Positions 16,208 through 23,296 of a stretch of 29,696 bases of DNA are shown piece by piece; position 1 is the first letter of the stretch, and the number at the start of each line of letters is the position of its first letter. Source of the DNA: a virus; the IMG/VR virus record IMGVR_UViG_3300032117_000116, positions 1-29,696 of that record; one strand, given 5' to 3'. The translations under genes and the position numbers were made by a program. The notes under the pieces were generated by a model. It searched no databases and was not told where the DNA came from. It was given only the letters and a program-made list of their open reading frames with translations.

Positions 16208-16235
16208 ATTATATATTACTTTTATGGTGTTCCAA
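16208..16235 (-). promoter_or_regulatory. Sigma70-like promoter upstream of the 2OG oxygenase cassette
   Basis: On the minus strand TTGGAA (16235-16230), a 16-nt spacer and a perfect TATAAT (16213-16208), about 32 nt before the oxygenase ATG. The surrounding gap is AT-rich. An inverted CCAA..TTGG motif overlaps the -35 box and could be an operator. This is the only host-type promoter I could read with confidence, and it differs from the five phage-type elements. Confidence 0.6.
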
Positions 16236-16262
16236 CATTGGTTGAAGGGAAATAGTCATAAA

Positions 16263-16346
16263 TTATCCTACTTGAGTTGGCGGGGTAAACTCTACCCAAG
16301 AATTAGTTGCTCCATCCCAACGATAGGCGTTGCCATCAGTTGGTCA
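16263..16346 (-). other. In-frame extension beyond a TGA stop
   Basis: Directly after the TGA (16346-16344) of the 115-aa gene the same frame continues for 26 codons: PTDGNAYRWDGATNSW then VEFTPPTQVG, ending in TAA at 16263. The text DGxxYRWD.AT.SWVE is the typical end of small phage fibre-associated proteins, so this is real coding sequence rather than chance. The stop is followed by C (TGAC), the leakiest context known for UGA. Confidence 0.8.
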
Positions 16347-16691
16347 TGGAATTGGTGGTTCATACTGACAAGTTACTTCATTAAAAGTCCATGCACTAAA
16401 GTTAGCAAGGTTTGGTCTTTGCGCCCACAGGTCTTTAGCTGCTTGCTGTTTAGCTGCTTTTTCATCGGCAGTCATATCACGCAATGCCCAGACATCAGTC
16501 CAAACACCATTCGCTTTTTGATATGTTGGCTCTTGACTATCTAACACTTGATAAATAGTAGGTATAGGTCTTTCAACTCTAATAAAGGTTTCCCAATGTG
16601 CAGGAATAGAACCAAATGCCGCTATAAGGTTATCCTCAAAAGCTGGGTGATTAATTGCATTTCCGTTTTCAGTTTGAATATATAAGTTCAT
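16344..16691 (-). CDS. Tail-fibre-associated protein, interrupted by in-frame TGA (115 aa, or 142 aa with read-through)
   Basis: The product begins MNLYIQTENGNAINHPAFE and has a middle YQVLDSQEPTYQKANGVW, a helical part MTADEKAAKQQAAKDLW and the end TCQYEPPIP before TGA. This is the layout of small proteins that follow fibre genes in many phages, usually ending in a Trp-rich DGxxYRWDxxTxSWVE tail. That tail is present in frame after the TGA. The gene may be a nonsense mutant that still makes most of the protein, a read-through gene, or a sequencing error. It follows the polyglycine adhesin candidate by 14 nt. A fibre assembly or adhesin-cap role is inferred from place only. Confidence 0.75.
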   Translation of the reverse strand: MNLYIQTENGNAINHPAFEDNLIAAFGSIPAHWETFIRVERPIPTIYQVLDSQEPTYQKANGVWTDVWALRDMTADEKAAKQQAAKDLWAQRPNLANFSAWTFNEVTCQYEPPIP

Positions 16692-16705
16692 TTTGTTTTT
16701 CTAAA

Positions 16706-17674
16706 TTAAGGTGAGCCTACGCAAGTAGATGGGAATTGACGGGTTAATCCAGGGTAGACGATGCGGACAGCGCCAACAGAACCAGACTGTATTTGGCTTT
16801 GAGCGAGAGTTCTAGAAATAGCTCCTCTACCACCGCCATAAGCACCACCAGCACCACCAGCAGCATTACAAGAAGCTACGCCAGTGCCTCCATTTGTGCC
16901 AGAAGAACCACCACCACCACCAGTTGCTAGAGCATTAGTACCAGATTTTGAAACAGTCCCTGCAGCTCCATTAGAACCTTGTCCAAAAATACCTACACCA
17001 CCACCGCCACCTCCAGAACCAAACCAAAATTGACCACAGACACAACAACCACAATAAGTAATTTTACTAATAAACGCACCACCACCACCACCACCGCCAC
17101 CACCAGAACCAGCTATAGCTGGTGTACCTGCCACAGGAGTACCTCCAATACAATTAGTTCCAGTAGAGCCACCGCAACCACCATTACCAGAGTATCCACC
17201 AGCACCACCACCACCGACACCTGGGGTAGTACTGCCTCCAGAAATGTTACCAGTACCCCCATTACCTCCACCAGTACCTACATAAGTGCCTCCAGCTCCA
17301 CCACCTCTACCACTACCACAATTAGACCCATTTTGACCTCCACCACCTTTTACAACAGTAGTAGAGCAAAAGTATGAATTATTAGCTTGACCAACTACTA
17401 CTGTGTAAGAAGAACCAGGTGTTATTGTAATGTTATTTTTGTAGCCCAATCCTCCACCACCACCACCTGAGGTAGTCCTACACGCACAACTTCCTGTTGT
17501 TGTGCCACCTCCACCACCTACAGCAACTACAGAAACCGAAGTGACTCCAGCGGGGGCAACCCAAGAGTAAGTACCAGCAGTTGTATAAGATTGTGAACCA
17601 GTAACTATACCCGCTTTAGCACCAAAGCCAAAGCCTTTAGCAGAAGCTACACCTCTAGTATTAAGTAGTGGCAT
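16706..17674 (-). CDS. Polyglycine, Cys-rich tail-tip/adhesin-like protein (322 aa)
   Basis: A 322-residue protein. The N-terminus (about 30-60, YTTAGTYSWVAPAGVTSVSV) is the glycine-rich-domain leader found in phage fibre tips. It is followed by ~220 residues dominated by Gly runs of 4-9 (e.g. SGGGGGGLG, GAGGTYVGTGGG), and a short C-terminal cap (VGAVRIVYPGLTRQFP). Such proteins may fold as polyglycine type II helix sandwiches, as in distal adhesins of T-even-like phages. It contains 12 Cys, including YCGCCVCGQF, unusual for this class. It starts 1 nt after the collagen-like fibre stop, suggesting it sits at that fibre's tip. Confidence 0.78.
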   Translation of the reverse strand: MPLLNTRGVASAKGFGFGAKAGIVTGSQSYTTAGTYSWVAPAGVTSVSVVAVGGGGGTTTGSCACRTTSGGGGGGLGYKNNITITPGSSYTVVVGQANNSYFCSTTVVKGGGGQNGSNCGSGRGGGAGGTYVGTGGGNGGTGNISGGSTTPGVGGGGAGGYSGNGGCGGSTGTNCIGGTPVAGTPAIAGSGGGGGGGGGAFISKITYCGCCVCGQFWFGSGGGGGGVGIFGQGSNGAAGTVSKSGTNALATGGGGGSSGTNGGTGVASCNAAGGAGGAYGGGRGAISRTLAQSQIQSGSVGAVRIVYPGLTRQFPSTCVGSP

Positions 17675-17675
17675 A

Positions 17676-19583
17676 TTATTTAAACTGAGTTTGGGTTGCG
17701 AATACTGTAAAAGTAGCAGAGCCTGTTTTTACAATCGAATAGGTATAAACATCAACACTAGAAGCATTACCAGCAGTAGGTGCGGCACTTCCTTGCCACT
17801 TTGTAGTAACACCTGAAGTTGTGCCGTCTACTTGCACCACATTGTTATAGTAAGCCGTTGCTCCTTGAGTTACCAAGAAAGCTACAGTTAAAGATTGCCC
17901 TGTAGTCATTGCCGTATTTAAAGTCGTACCAGCGGAGAAAGTAAAGTTGGTAGTCCAATTTGCAGAAGCGTTACTTGTGTAATAAAGAACAGATTGTGTT
18001 GATGGGTAAAATGCAATAGTGCCTGTTGCGGCAGTAGCAGAAATTGTTGTTGTTTCAGCAGCATTAAGCAATACTTCAGCCAATATGCTTGAAGTGCCAT
18101 TAAAGGTTTGAGTGCCTGTCCAAGTGTTGTTTGCGCTTGTTGTAACAGACAATCCCGAATAACCGCTATATCCAGATATACCAGAAAATCCGCTATAGCC
18201 AGAAATACCTGAACCAGAATAGCCTGAATAACCGCTTATTCCACTACCGCTATATCCGCTGTATCCACTAATTCCAGAGCCACTATAGCCTGAGTAACCT
18301 GAATAACCGCTAGTGCCATTTGTACCATTGATTCCTGAGTATCCTGAATAACCGCTAACTCCCGAACCATTATATCCAGAATAGCCTGATATACCGGATC
18401 CAGAATAGCCTGAGATGCCGCTAAAACCGCTGTAGCCGCTTGCACCGGAACCCGAGTACCCCGAGGTACCAGAATACCCAGAAACGCCTGAGAGACCGCT
18501 ATATCCTGAAATACCCGAGTATCCACTGTAGCCTGAAATACCTACTTGACCGCTATACCCTGAGAAGCCACTATAACCAGAGATGCCGCTTGCTCCAGAT
18601 ACACCAGGTATACCGGAGAAGCCTGAGAAGCCACTATATCCTGAAATACCTGAATATCCACTAAAACCAGAAATGCCAGAGAATCCCGAGATACCTGAGA
18701 AGCCGCTGTATCCGGAAATGCCTGATAAGCCGCTATATCCGGAATACCCGCTTACACCCTGTGGTCCTTGAACTGGACCAATATTAACCCATACAGTACC
18801 ATTCCAAACGTACAGATCATTATTAGAGGATACAATATACGCATCGCCTGTTGTATTACCTATAGGGGGTAAGTCTGCTGGAGTTGCTACAGTACCTTTA
18901 ACATTAATACCTGCTCCGGGAGAGCCTGAATATCCACTGTATCCCGATATACCAGAACCGGAATATCCTGAGATACCACTGTATCCTGAGATACCACTGT
19001 ATCCTGAGATACCACTGTATCCTGAGATGCCTGAGTAGCCCGAGATACCAGAAAAGCCACTATATCCACTATAACCAGAAACACCAGAACCAGAGAATCC
19101 AGAAATGCCAGAAAATCCAGACAAGCCAGACATACCACTGTAACCAGATTGGCCACTATAGCCTGAGATACCACTGTATCCAGAGATTCCTACTTGCCCT
19201 GAGAAACCACTATAGCCACTGTAGCCGCTTATTCCTGATCCGGAATACCCAGATATGCCTGAGAAGCCTGAAATACCAGACCAGCCTGAAAAACCTGAAA
19301 AGCCACTAAAACCTGAATAGCCGCTAAAACCAGAGAATCCTGATATGCCGCTGTATCCAGAAATGGGCCCTAAAACAACATGTGTGCCATCACTGTAATA
19401 AACTGTTAAGTCTCCAGTTGATGGATCGTAAATTATATTGCTTATTAATTTACCTGGAGAAGCGGCATTAGCAATCTGCGCAATGGAGACTTGCTTTGTA
19501 ATACCATTTTGAACGACAACAGTCAGCTCATTACCAGTTAAGGTTAGCGCGACGGGTAATTGGGATATCGACTGATCGGCCAT
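17676..19583 (-). CDS. Long collagen-like tail fibre (635 aa)
   Basis: The N-terminal ~75 residues (SISQLPVALTLTGNELTVVV) are a common virion-anchoring module of phage fibres. Two long triplet-repeat blocks follow, about residues 75-228 and 284-485, built of G-[Y/F/I/L/W/V]-S with Gly every third residue. They are separated by a short folded domain (NVKGTVATPADLPPIGNTTG, DLYVWNGTVWVNIG). The C-terminal ~150 residues form a beta-rich head (NTWTGTQTFNGTSS, VQVDGTTSGVTTKWQGSAAP) seen at the end of many aquatic phage fibres. The repeats should form an extended trimeric rod. The DNA is internally repetitive, with 18-bp units. It lies directly upstream of the polyglycine adhesin gene. Confidence 0.88.
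   Translation of the reverse strand: MADQSISQLPVALTLTGNELTVVVQNGITKQVSIAQIANAASPGKLISNIIYDPSTGDLTVYYSDGTHVVLGPISGYSGISGFSGFSGYSGFSGFSGFSGWSGISGFSGISGYSGSGISGYSGYSGFSGQVGISGYSGISGYSGQSGYSGMSGLSGFSGISGFSGSGVSGYSGYSGFSGISGYSGISGYSGISGYSGISGYSGISGYSGSGISGYSGYSGSPGAGINVKGTVATPADLPPIGNTTGDAYIVSSNNDLYVWNGTVWVNIGPVQGPQGVSGYSGYSGLSGISGYSGFSGISGFSGISGFSGYSGISGYSGFSGFSGIPGVSGASGISGYSGFSGYSGQVGISGYSGYSGISGYSGLSGVSGYSGTSGYSGSGASGYSGFSGISGYSGSGISGYSGYNGSGVSGYSGYSGINGTNGTSGYSGYSGYSGSGISGYSGYSGSGISGYSGYSGSGISGYSGFSGISGYSGYSGLSVTTSANNTWTGTQTFNGTSSILAEVLLNAAETTTISATAATGTIAFYPSTQSVLYYTSNASANWTTNFTFSAGTTLNTAMTTGQSLTVAFLVTQGATAYYNNVVQVDGTTSGVTTKWQGSAAPTAGNASSVDVYTYSIVKTGSATFTVFATQTQFK
18967..19020 (-). repeat. 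Three perfect 18-bp tandem repeats in the fibre gene
   Basis: The plus-strand unit cctgagataccactgtat occurs at 18967-18984, 18985-19002 and 19003-19020 without mismatch; in frame it encodes Gly-Tyr-Ser-Gly-Ile-Ser. Diverged units of the same kind fill 18150-18770 and 18920-19370. It is the most homogeneous part of the collagen-like array. Confidence 0.92.
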
Positions 19584-19586
19584 ATT

Positions 19587-20219
19587 TTATGTATAAGTAA
19601 ATGCACCATGCAATGTAGCAATACCGAATGTTGAATAGACGCTTAAATCTACAATACCGGTAATGGCGTAAGCTGGTGACGTTAATGTAATTTCCGTTGG
19701 GCTTACAACGGTAAAGGCAGTGTTTATGCCACCTAGTTTGACGTTGGTTACACCAACGAAATTGTTACCTAATGCTGTTATGAATGTACCACCGGCTATG
19801 CTGCCAGTATTTGGTGAAGAAGATTCAACGATAGGCACAATTGAATTTGAAAACGGTGAAAGGCCGCCAGCGATTGTTAAATCACCTGGCTTTCCAGCGG
19901 TAGTTGCAACTTGTCTTGTTTGTGTTACAAATACAGAATTACGATTTGGATTATCAGATGGTTCAGTAATTAATTGTTGGCCACCAATTGGGCCAGTCCC
20001 AACATATTGGTCTGGTCGTGGAAATCGTAATGAAATATTTTCTGTTTGACGAGCAGGCAAACGCCAAGGGTCAAAGTTATCTAAGTCATCTTTACAGACA
20101 CGCATTCCCGGAAAGTTTGGGTCTGGCATGAGATCCACATAGGCAAACTTTCTGTTGCAGCGGTCACAGACCGCCACAGACAGAACAGAATTACCTCGGG
20201 TATCAATATATACCGGCAT
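19587..20219 (-). CDS. Structural protein with N-terminal Cys motif and C-terminal IPT/TIG domain (210 aa)
   Basis: Residues 15-50 hold CDRCNRKF (C18, C21) and VCKDDLDNFDPWRLPAR (C42), a zinc-ribbon-like knuckle in which the fourth ligand is not obvious. The last ~80 residues (PNTGSIAGGTFITALGNNFV, VKLGGINTAFTVVSPTEIT) are an IPT/TIG immunoglobulin-like domain, commonly used in phage surface proteins for glycan or cell-surface contact. The start is 3 nt after the stop of the 324-aa gene and its end is 3 nt before the fibre gene, so it belongs to the fibre operon. A fibre-attachment or head-surface role is plausible. Confidence 0.75.
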   Translation of the reverse strand: MPVYIDTRGNSVLSVAVCDRCNRKFAYVDLMPDPNFPGMRVCKDDLDNFDPWRLPARQTENISLRFPRPDQYVGTGPIGGQQLITEPSDNPNRNSVFVTQTRQVATTAGKPGDLTIAGGLSPFSNSIVPIVESSSPNTGSIAGGTFITALGNNFVGVTNVKLGGINTAFTVVSPTEITLTSPAYAITGIVDLSVYSTFGIATLHGAFTYT

Positions 20220-20221
20220 TA

Positions 20222-21196
20222 CTACAGAATGTTATTTTTTATTAATACTCCGGATACATAGATATTAGCCACATACGGACTACCTGTATTAGCTACTACT
20301 TGCCATTGAATATCAGTTCCGCCAGCATAAGCTACTGGATAGTCAGTTGGAATACTAAGTGCTTGTGAGTATACCGCTTGAAATAAAGTAGTTCCTAGCC
20401 CCGTAGCAGGTGCGGTATACGTTCTTACTTTGTTGTACCCACCGCTAGTTAAGGAAGTGTTTGCATCCGCCTGATAAAACAGTTGATAGAAAGTATACCC
20501 ATTAGGGACAGAGTATAAAGACATTTGAGTATTACCTGTACCAGCATTGATCTGCGCATAGAAAATTGCAGCAGAGGTTGTGCCTTTAAGAGTAATATTA
20601 CCCGCAGCATTTCCAGAAGTAGAAACCATTGAGTTAATACGGAAGTAGTTATTAACTGTAGAACCACCAACTTGAATAAAAGTAATTGGTCCAACTGTTT
20701 GGCTTACTGATACTGTCCAAGACAAGCCAGAACCTGCAGTAATATAAGTACCTGCGGTAACGCCTGTACCTGTGATGTACTGACCAATGGTAATAGTGCC
20801 ACTTGTAACACTAGATACGGTTAAAGTCGTTGTTGTAATACTGCCCACAAAAACAGCAGAGTTAGTAAGAGCCAGTGTTTCTGAAATTGGATTGTAGTTA
20901 ACATCTAAACCGTTAATTTGCACTGTAAAACCAATATCTCCAACTGCAGAGCTAGAAATAATCATTGGTAGTGCTGTAGATGGATATGGGTATGCGCCAC
21001 CGGATGGTGTTGTACCTTCCCATACTGGCCCATAAGCTGTAGAACCTAATAGCGAGGTAAACCCAGTGATGTAAATAGGCTGGTGCCCAACAATTTGACC
21101 CCGGGATACTTGCAAGGGAAATGGTTCATAGCGACCAAGTTGCGTAATAGAGGGGGCGTAAGTTGGAACTTGTTGTAAACTTGTTACTAATGACAT
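20222..21196 (-). CDS. Virion structural protein with inserted beta module (324 aa)
   Basis: A 324-residue beta-rich protein lacking signal or membrane segments. The outer parts (LGRYEPFPLQVSRGQIVGHQ at the start, SIPTDYPVAYAGGTDIQW near the end) look like one folded domain. About residues 115-168 are an inserted module, TTLTVSSVTSGTITIGQYIT and GTGVTAGTYITAGSG, of a type I recognise as recurring in unrelated phage structural proteins. A good AAGGAA lies before the ATG, and a stem-loop (21221-21239) separates it from the upstream decoration-like gene. The exact place in the virion is unknown. Confidence 0.7.
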   Translation of the reverse strand: MSLVTSLQQVPTYAPSITQLGRYEPFPLQVSRGQIVGHQPIYITGFTSLLGSTAYGPVWEGTTPSGGAYPYPSTALPMIISSSAVGDIGFTVQINGLDVNYNPISETLALTNSAVFVGSITTTTLTVSSVTSGTITIGQYITGTGVTAGTYITAGSGLSWTVSVSQTVGPITFIQVGGSTVNNYFRINSMVSTSGNAAGNITLKGTTSAAIFYAQINAGTGNTQMSLYSVPNGYTFYQLFYQADANTSLTSGGYNKVRTYTAPATGLGTTLFQAVYSQALSIPTDYPVAYAGGTDIQWQVVANTGSPYVANIYVSGVLIKNNIL

Positions 21197-21220
21197 AATT
21201 AATTTCCTTAAAAGTTAACA

Positions 21221-21239
21221 CGGGGGCACGAAGCCCCCG
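21221..21239 (-). terminator. GC-rich stem-loop between decoration-like and downstream structural genes
   Basis: CGGGGGC and GCCCCCG form a perfect 7-bp stem with a 5-nt loop (TTCGT on the minus strand). It is followed on the minus strand by TGTTAACTTTT, only a weak T tract. It probably attenuates transcription or protects the upstream mRNA end, lowering expression of the fibre operon relative to the gene before it. Confidence 0.6.
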
Positions 21240-21249
21240 AGGCAATTAA

Positions 21250-21702
21250 TTACGAGTTAGTGAATCCAGAACCAATAGGAGTAATTGTTCCGTCAGTATT
21301 ACGTGGTGTGTAAGTTACGCTAAACGTACCAACTGCAGAAGCACCGGCTGTGTAGCTGATAGTTACATCGCTAGTACCTACGTTTGCTAATAGGCCAACA
21401 GCTGTTGCACCAGAAGCAAAAGTAATAGCATTAACACCTGCAGCATCAGTTAATGTGCCTACAACTGTTCCTGCTACGGTAATATTTGTTGCTGCAGGTG
21501 TACCAGCTGCGGTAGTAATATAATCACGGACGTTTGCAATAATAGAGCCAGCAGGGATTACAACAGTAGTTGCTGTTCCGCCAACGATTGCGTTTTGAAC
21601 GGTACATTCAGCTGCACCGGTGTTTGAAGGGGCGATTACGCCGTTGTTTGTTGGGTTGTTACGCTTATTGATGCGTAATGGGCCTGTGAATGTTGTTGAC
21701 AT
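21250..21702 (-). CDS. Putative head decoration/structural protein (150 aa)
   Basis: A 150-residue, low-charge, beta-rich Ala/Thr/Val protein (STTFTGPLRINKRNNPTNNG at the start, VRDYITTAAGTPAATNITV in the middle). It has the look of small abundant capsid or trimeric decoration proteins. It has its own promoter-like element (copy C), a structured ~80-nt leader, an AAGGAA ribosome site and a stem-loop at its end, all consistent with high, separate expression. It lies near the capsid gene, separated by an HNH endonuclease. Decoration protein is inferred, not proven by motif. Confidence 0.65.
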   Translation of the reverse strand: MSTTFTGPLRINKRNNPTNNGVIAPSNTGAAECTVQNAIVGGTATTVVIPAGSIIANVRDYITTAAGTPAATNITVAGTVVGTLTDAAGVNAITFASGATAVGLLANVGTSDVTISYTAGASAVGTFSVTYTPRNTDGTITPIGSGFTNS

Positions 21703-21715
21703 TTTAATTCCTTAT

Positions 21716-21767
21716 CTCAGTGGAACCCCAAACTGTCTCTGAGTCGTCGTACCGGGAAGTATCGGTA
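21716..21767 (-). promoter_or_regulatory. Structured 5' leader of the decoration-like gene
   Basis: Two inverted repeats lie between element C and the ATG at 21702: TACCG/CGGTA (21750-21754 with 21763-21767) and CTCAG/CTGAG (21716-21720 with 21739-21743, with an inner CAGT/ACTG option). They would form hairpins in the mRNA leader just before the ribosome site, as often seen for highly made phage coat mRNAs. No known riboswitch fold is recognised. Confidence 0.45.
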
Positions 21768-21787
21768 TTCAGAATGGGATATATCTT

Positions 21788-21828
21788 CCTATAACTACTA
21801 ATGCAAAAAATAAGGACATTCCGCCCTA
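21788..21828 (-). promoter_or_regulatory. Conserved late promoter-like element, copy C
   Basis: On the minus strand AGGGCG (21827-21822), a 15-nt spacer ending in a T run, TTGCATTAGT (21806-21797), AGT, then TATAGG. The TAG stop of the HNH gene (21828-21826) is part of the element. CCCTGTTTAGGG at its start is also a short perfect hairpin. It precedes the decoration-like gene. Confidence 0.72.
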
Positions 21829-22293
21829 AACAGGGTATTTGTTTGATTTTTGGCAGTTTTCTGCTCCGGGGATTACTCTGAGGTTTGAAAAGACATGCAA
21901 GCCGGATACTTTACGGCCTTGAAGTGGGATAATGTGGTCTACGTGGTATGGCTCGCCAGATGCTATAGAGAGCATATTGGCTAGTTGATATTTTGCTATA
22001 ATGAGGGGTGCATGTGGATCCCAAGCTGGGGTGTGTTGAAGGATTGCTGATTTGCGTTTAGCTTGTAATGCTGCTTTGATGGGTTTGTTACTTTCATCCC
22101 ATTTACGATTTGTGGCGTTGTGCTGTTCTCTATTTTCTTCTCGCCATTTTGTGTTTATTTCACGTTTTCTTTCAATATTGTCTTTTTGCCACTTAATTGC
22201 GCGTTCAATAGTAAGCGTTTTATTACGCTCATACCATTCTTTTTTAAGTTTTTTTGCGTTTTCTAAATCTCTTGCCATAATGTTATTATACAT
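21826..22293 (-). CDS. HNH homing endonuclease with 15-residue W/N repeats
   Basis: A 155-residue protein. The C-terminal HNH (beta-beta-alpha metal) nuclease is clear: YHVDHIIPLQG (D119, H120), SGLHVFSNLRVIP (H133, N137) and ENCQKSNK (N146). The N-terminal half is helical with Trp at 20, 35, 50 and 65 and Asn four residues after each, a strict 15-residue repeat probably used for DNA binding. MARDLENAKK at codon 6 (22278) is an alternative start; neither start has a clear ribosome site. It lies between the capsid-gene terminator and promoter-like element C, i.e. in a transcriptional gap between two key structural genes, typical for a mobile free-standing homing gene. Confidence 0.88.
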   Translation of the reverse strand: MYNNIMARDLENAKKLKKEWYERNKTLTIERAIKWQKDNIERKREINTKWREENREQHNATNRKWDESNKPIKAALQAKRKSAILQHTPAWDPHAPLIIAKYQLANMLSIASGEPYHVDHIIPLQGRKVSGLHVFSNLRVIPGAENCQKSNKYPV

Positions 22294-22294
22294 G

Positions 22295-22325
22295 AAAAAG
22301 GCCCACCTTTTGAGTGGGCCTTTTT
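22295..22325 (-). terminator. Strong rho-independent terminator after the major capsid gene
   Basis: GGCCCAC (22300-22306) and GTGGGCC (22314-22320) form a perfect 7-bp stem with a 7-nt loop, extended by AAAAA/TTTTT on both sides, so it can work in either direction. It lies 30 nt after the capsid stop codon and abuts the HNH start. Confidence 0.92.
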
Positions 22326-22355
22326 ACTATTACAGCTTGTTGCTAAAATACAACG

Positions 22356-23273
22356 TTACAGACCAGCTGTACCGAAAATGTTACGGCCATCGTGCCAACC
22401 GGTTGCGTAACGCTCAGTAGCCTTGTAACGCATGGAGTCAGTCTCAAAGTCACCCTCCATGGATTTTTCCATTGGACGACGCATTACGAGCATGAGACCA
22501 TTTTCTGCATCAGTCTGAACCCACCAAGCTTTGCTAGAGGACAAACGTGTAACCACGTGTGTACCTTTAGGCAACATGCCTGTTGATTTGATAGGGTTCA
22601 AATCGTTATCAGCAGTACCAGAACGGAGAACCGATTTCAGAATTACTTCTGATTGGAACTCGAGTGCTGGTGGAACTACTAATTGCTCTGCCTTGAGGCG
22701 AATACGCTTACCGTTGTTGTCTACAGCGGAGCGGATTTGAATCAACATCTGTTCAACAGAAGTTTGGCTCAAAGAAGCAGCTGTGGATAACTGGTTAGAG
22801 TATGAACCACCATTGGCGATTGGGTGGGCTGTGTTAATCAAAGTTACGCCATCACCACCAGTGTAACCAGCTGTAAACGCGAAGTTCAACAAGTTAGCGC
22901 ACAAAGTTTCTTTGGTTTCAATCATGGATTGAGCCAAATGCTTAGCGAAGGTTGAGCCGATACGGATGTGATCGCCGTCTTCCATCAAAACTTTGGTCAA
23001 AGCATAAGCCAAGCCATAGATTTGGTAGATGAAGCGGGTGATGTACAATGTACCACCTTGATCGTAGGTAACTGGAGTGCCATCAGGCATTGCAGGAGCT
23101 GCGTTCATACCATAAAGCATTACTTCTTCGTGGTAGTTACGTGGAATACCTTGGACTTGTTCAACAAATCCTTTCCACTCGTCGGAACGTTGTTCGTAAA
23201 CACCGTCAAAGACTTCGTTGATAATCGGTTCGACTACCGCACGAAAGTCCGTACTACGCATTGGAGTTGCCAT
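22356..23273 (-). CDS. Major capsid protein
   Basis: A 305-residue protein: RSTDFRAVVEPIINEVFDGV at the start, KVLMEDGDHIRIGSTFAKHL with ETKETLCANLLNFAFTAGYT in the middle, then LINTAHPIANGGSY, and the end ERYATGWHDGRNIFGT. The INTAHP motif, the long early helix and the late W-rich strand are typical of the HK97-fold capsid proteins of the Mu gpT-like group; size fits. It follows the scaffold-like and 220-aa genes and is closed by a strong terminator. An AAAGG ribosome site lies about 9 nt before the ATG. No N-terminal protease cleavage site is evident, and no separate maturation protease gene is seen in the window. Confidence 0.87.
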   Translation of the reverse strand: MATPMRSTDFRAVVEPIINEVFDGVYEQRSDEWKGFVEQVQGIPRNYHEEVMLYGMNAAPAMPDGTPVTYDQGGTLYITRFIYQIYGLAYALTKVLMEDGDHIRIGSTFAKHLAQSMIETKETLCANLLNFAFTAGYTGGDGVTLINTAHPIANGGSYSNQLSTAASLSQTSVEQMLIQIRSAVDNNGKRIRLKAEQLVVPPALEFQSEVILKSVLRSGTADNDLNPIKSTGMLPKGTHVVTRLSSSKAWWVQTDAENGLMLVMRRPMEKSMEGDFETDSMRYKATERYATGWHDGRNIFGTAGL

Positions 23274-23296
23274 TGCTTATTACCTTTCGTTTTTAA

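Noticed and set aside
16224-16544. Plus-strand 106-aa frame covering the gap before the oxygenase cassette.
   Set aside because: It overlaps the antisense of the TGA-interrupted gene and the sigma70-like promoter; no recognisable protein pattern.
16979-17377. Plus-strand Thr-rich frame of 132 aa.
   Set aside because: Antisense of the polyglycine gene; Thr/Ser bias results from Gly codons on the other strand.
17676-19583. Regular short repeats that could be taken for a CRISPR array or intergenic satellite.
   Set aside because: They lie within one open frame, the unit is 9 or 18 bp in codon phase (Gly every third residue), and there are no unique spacers of constant length.
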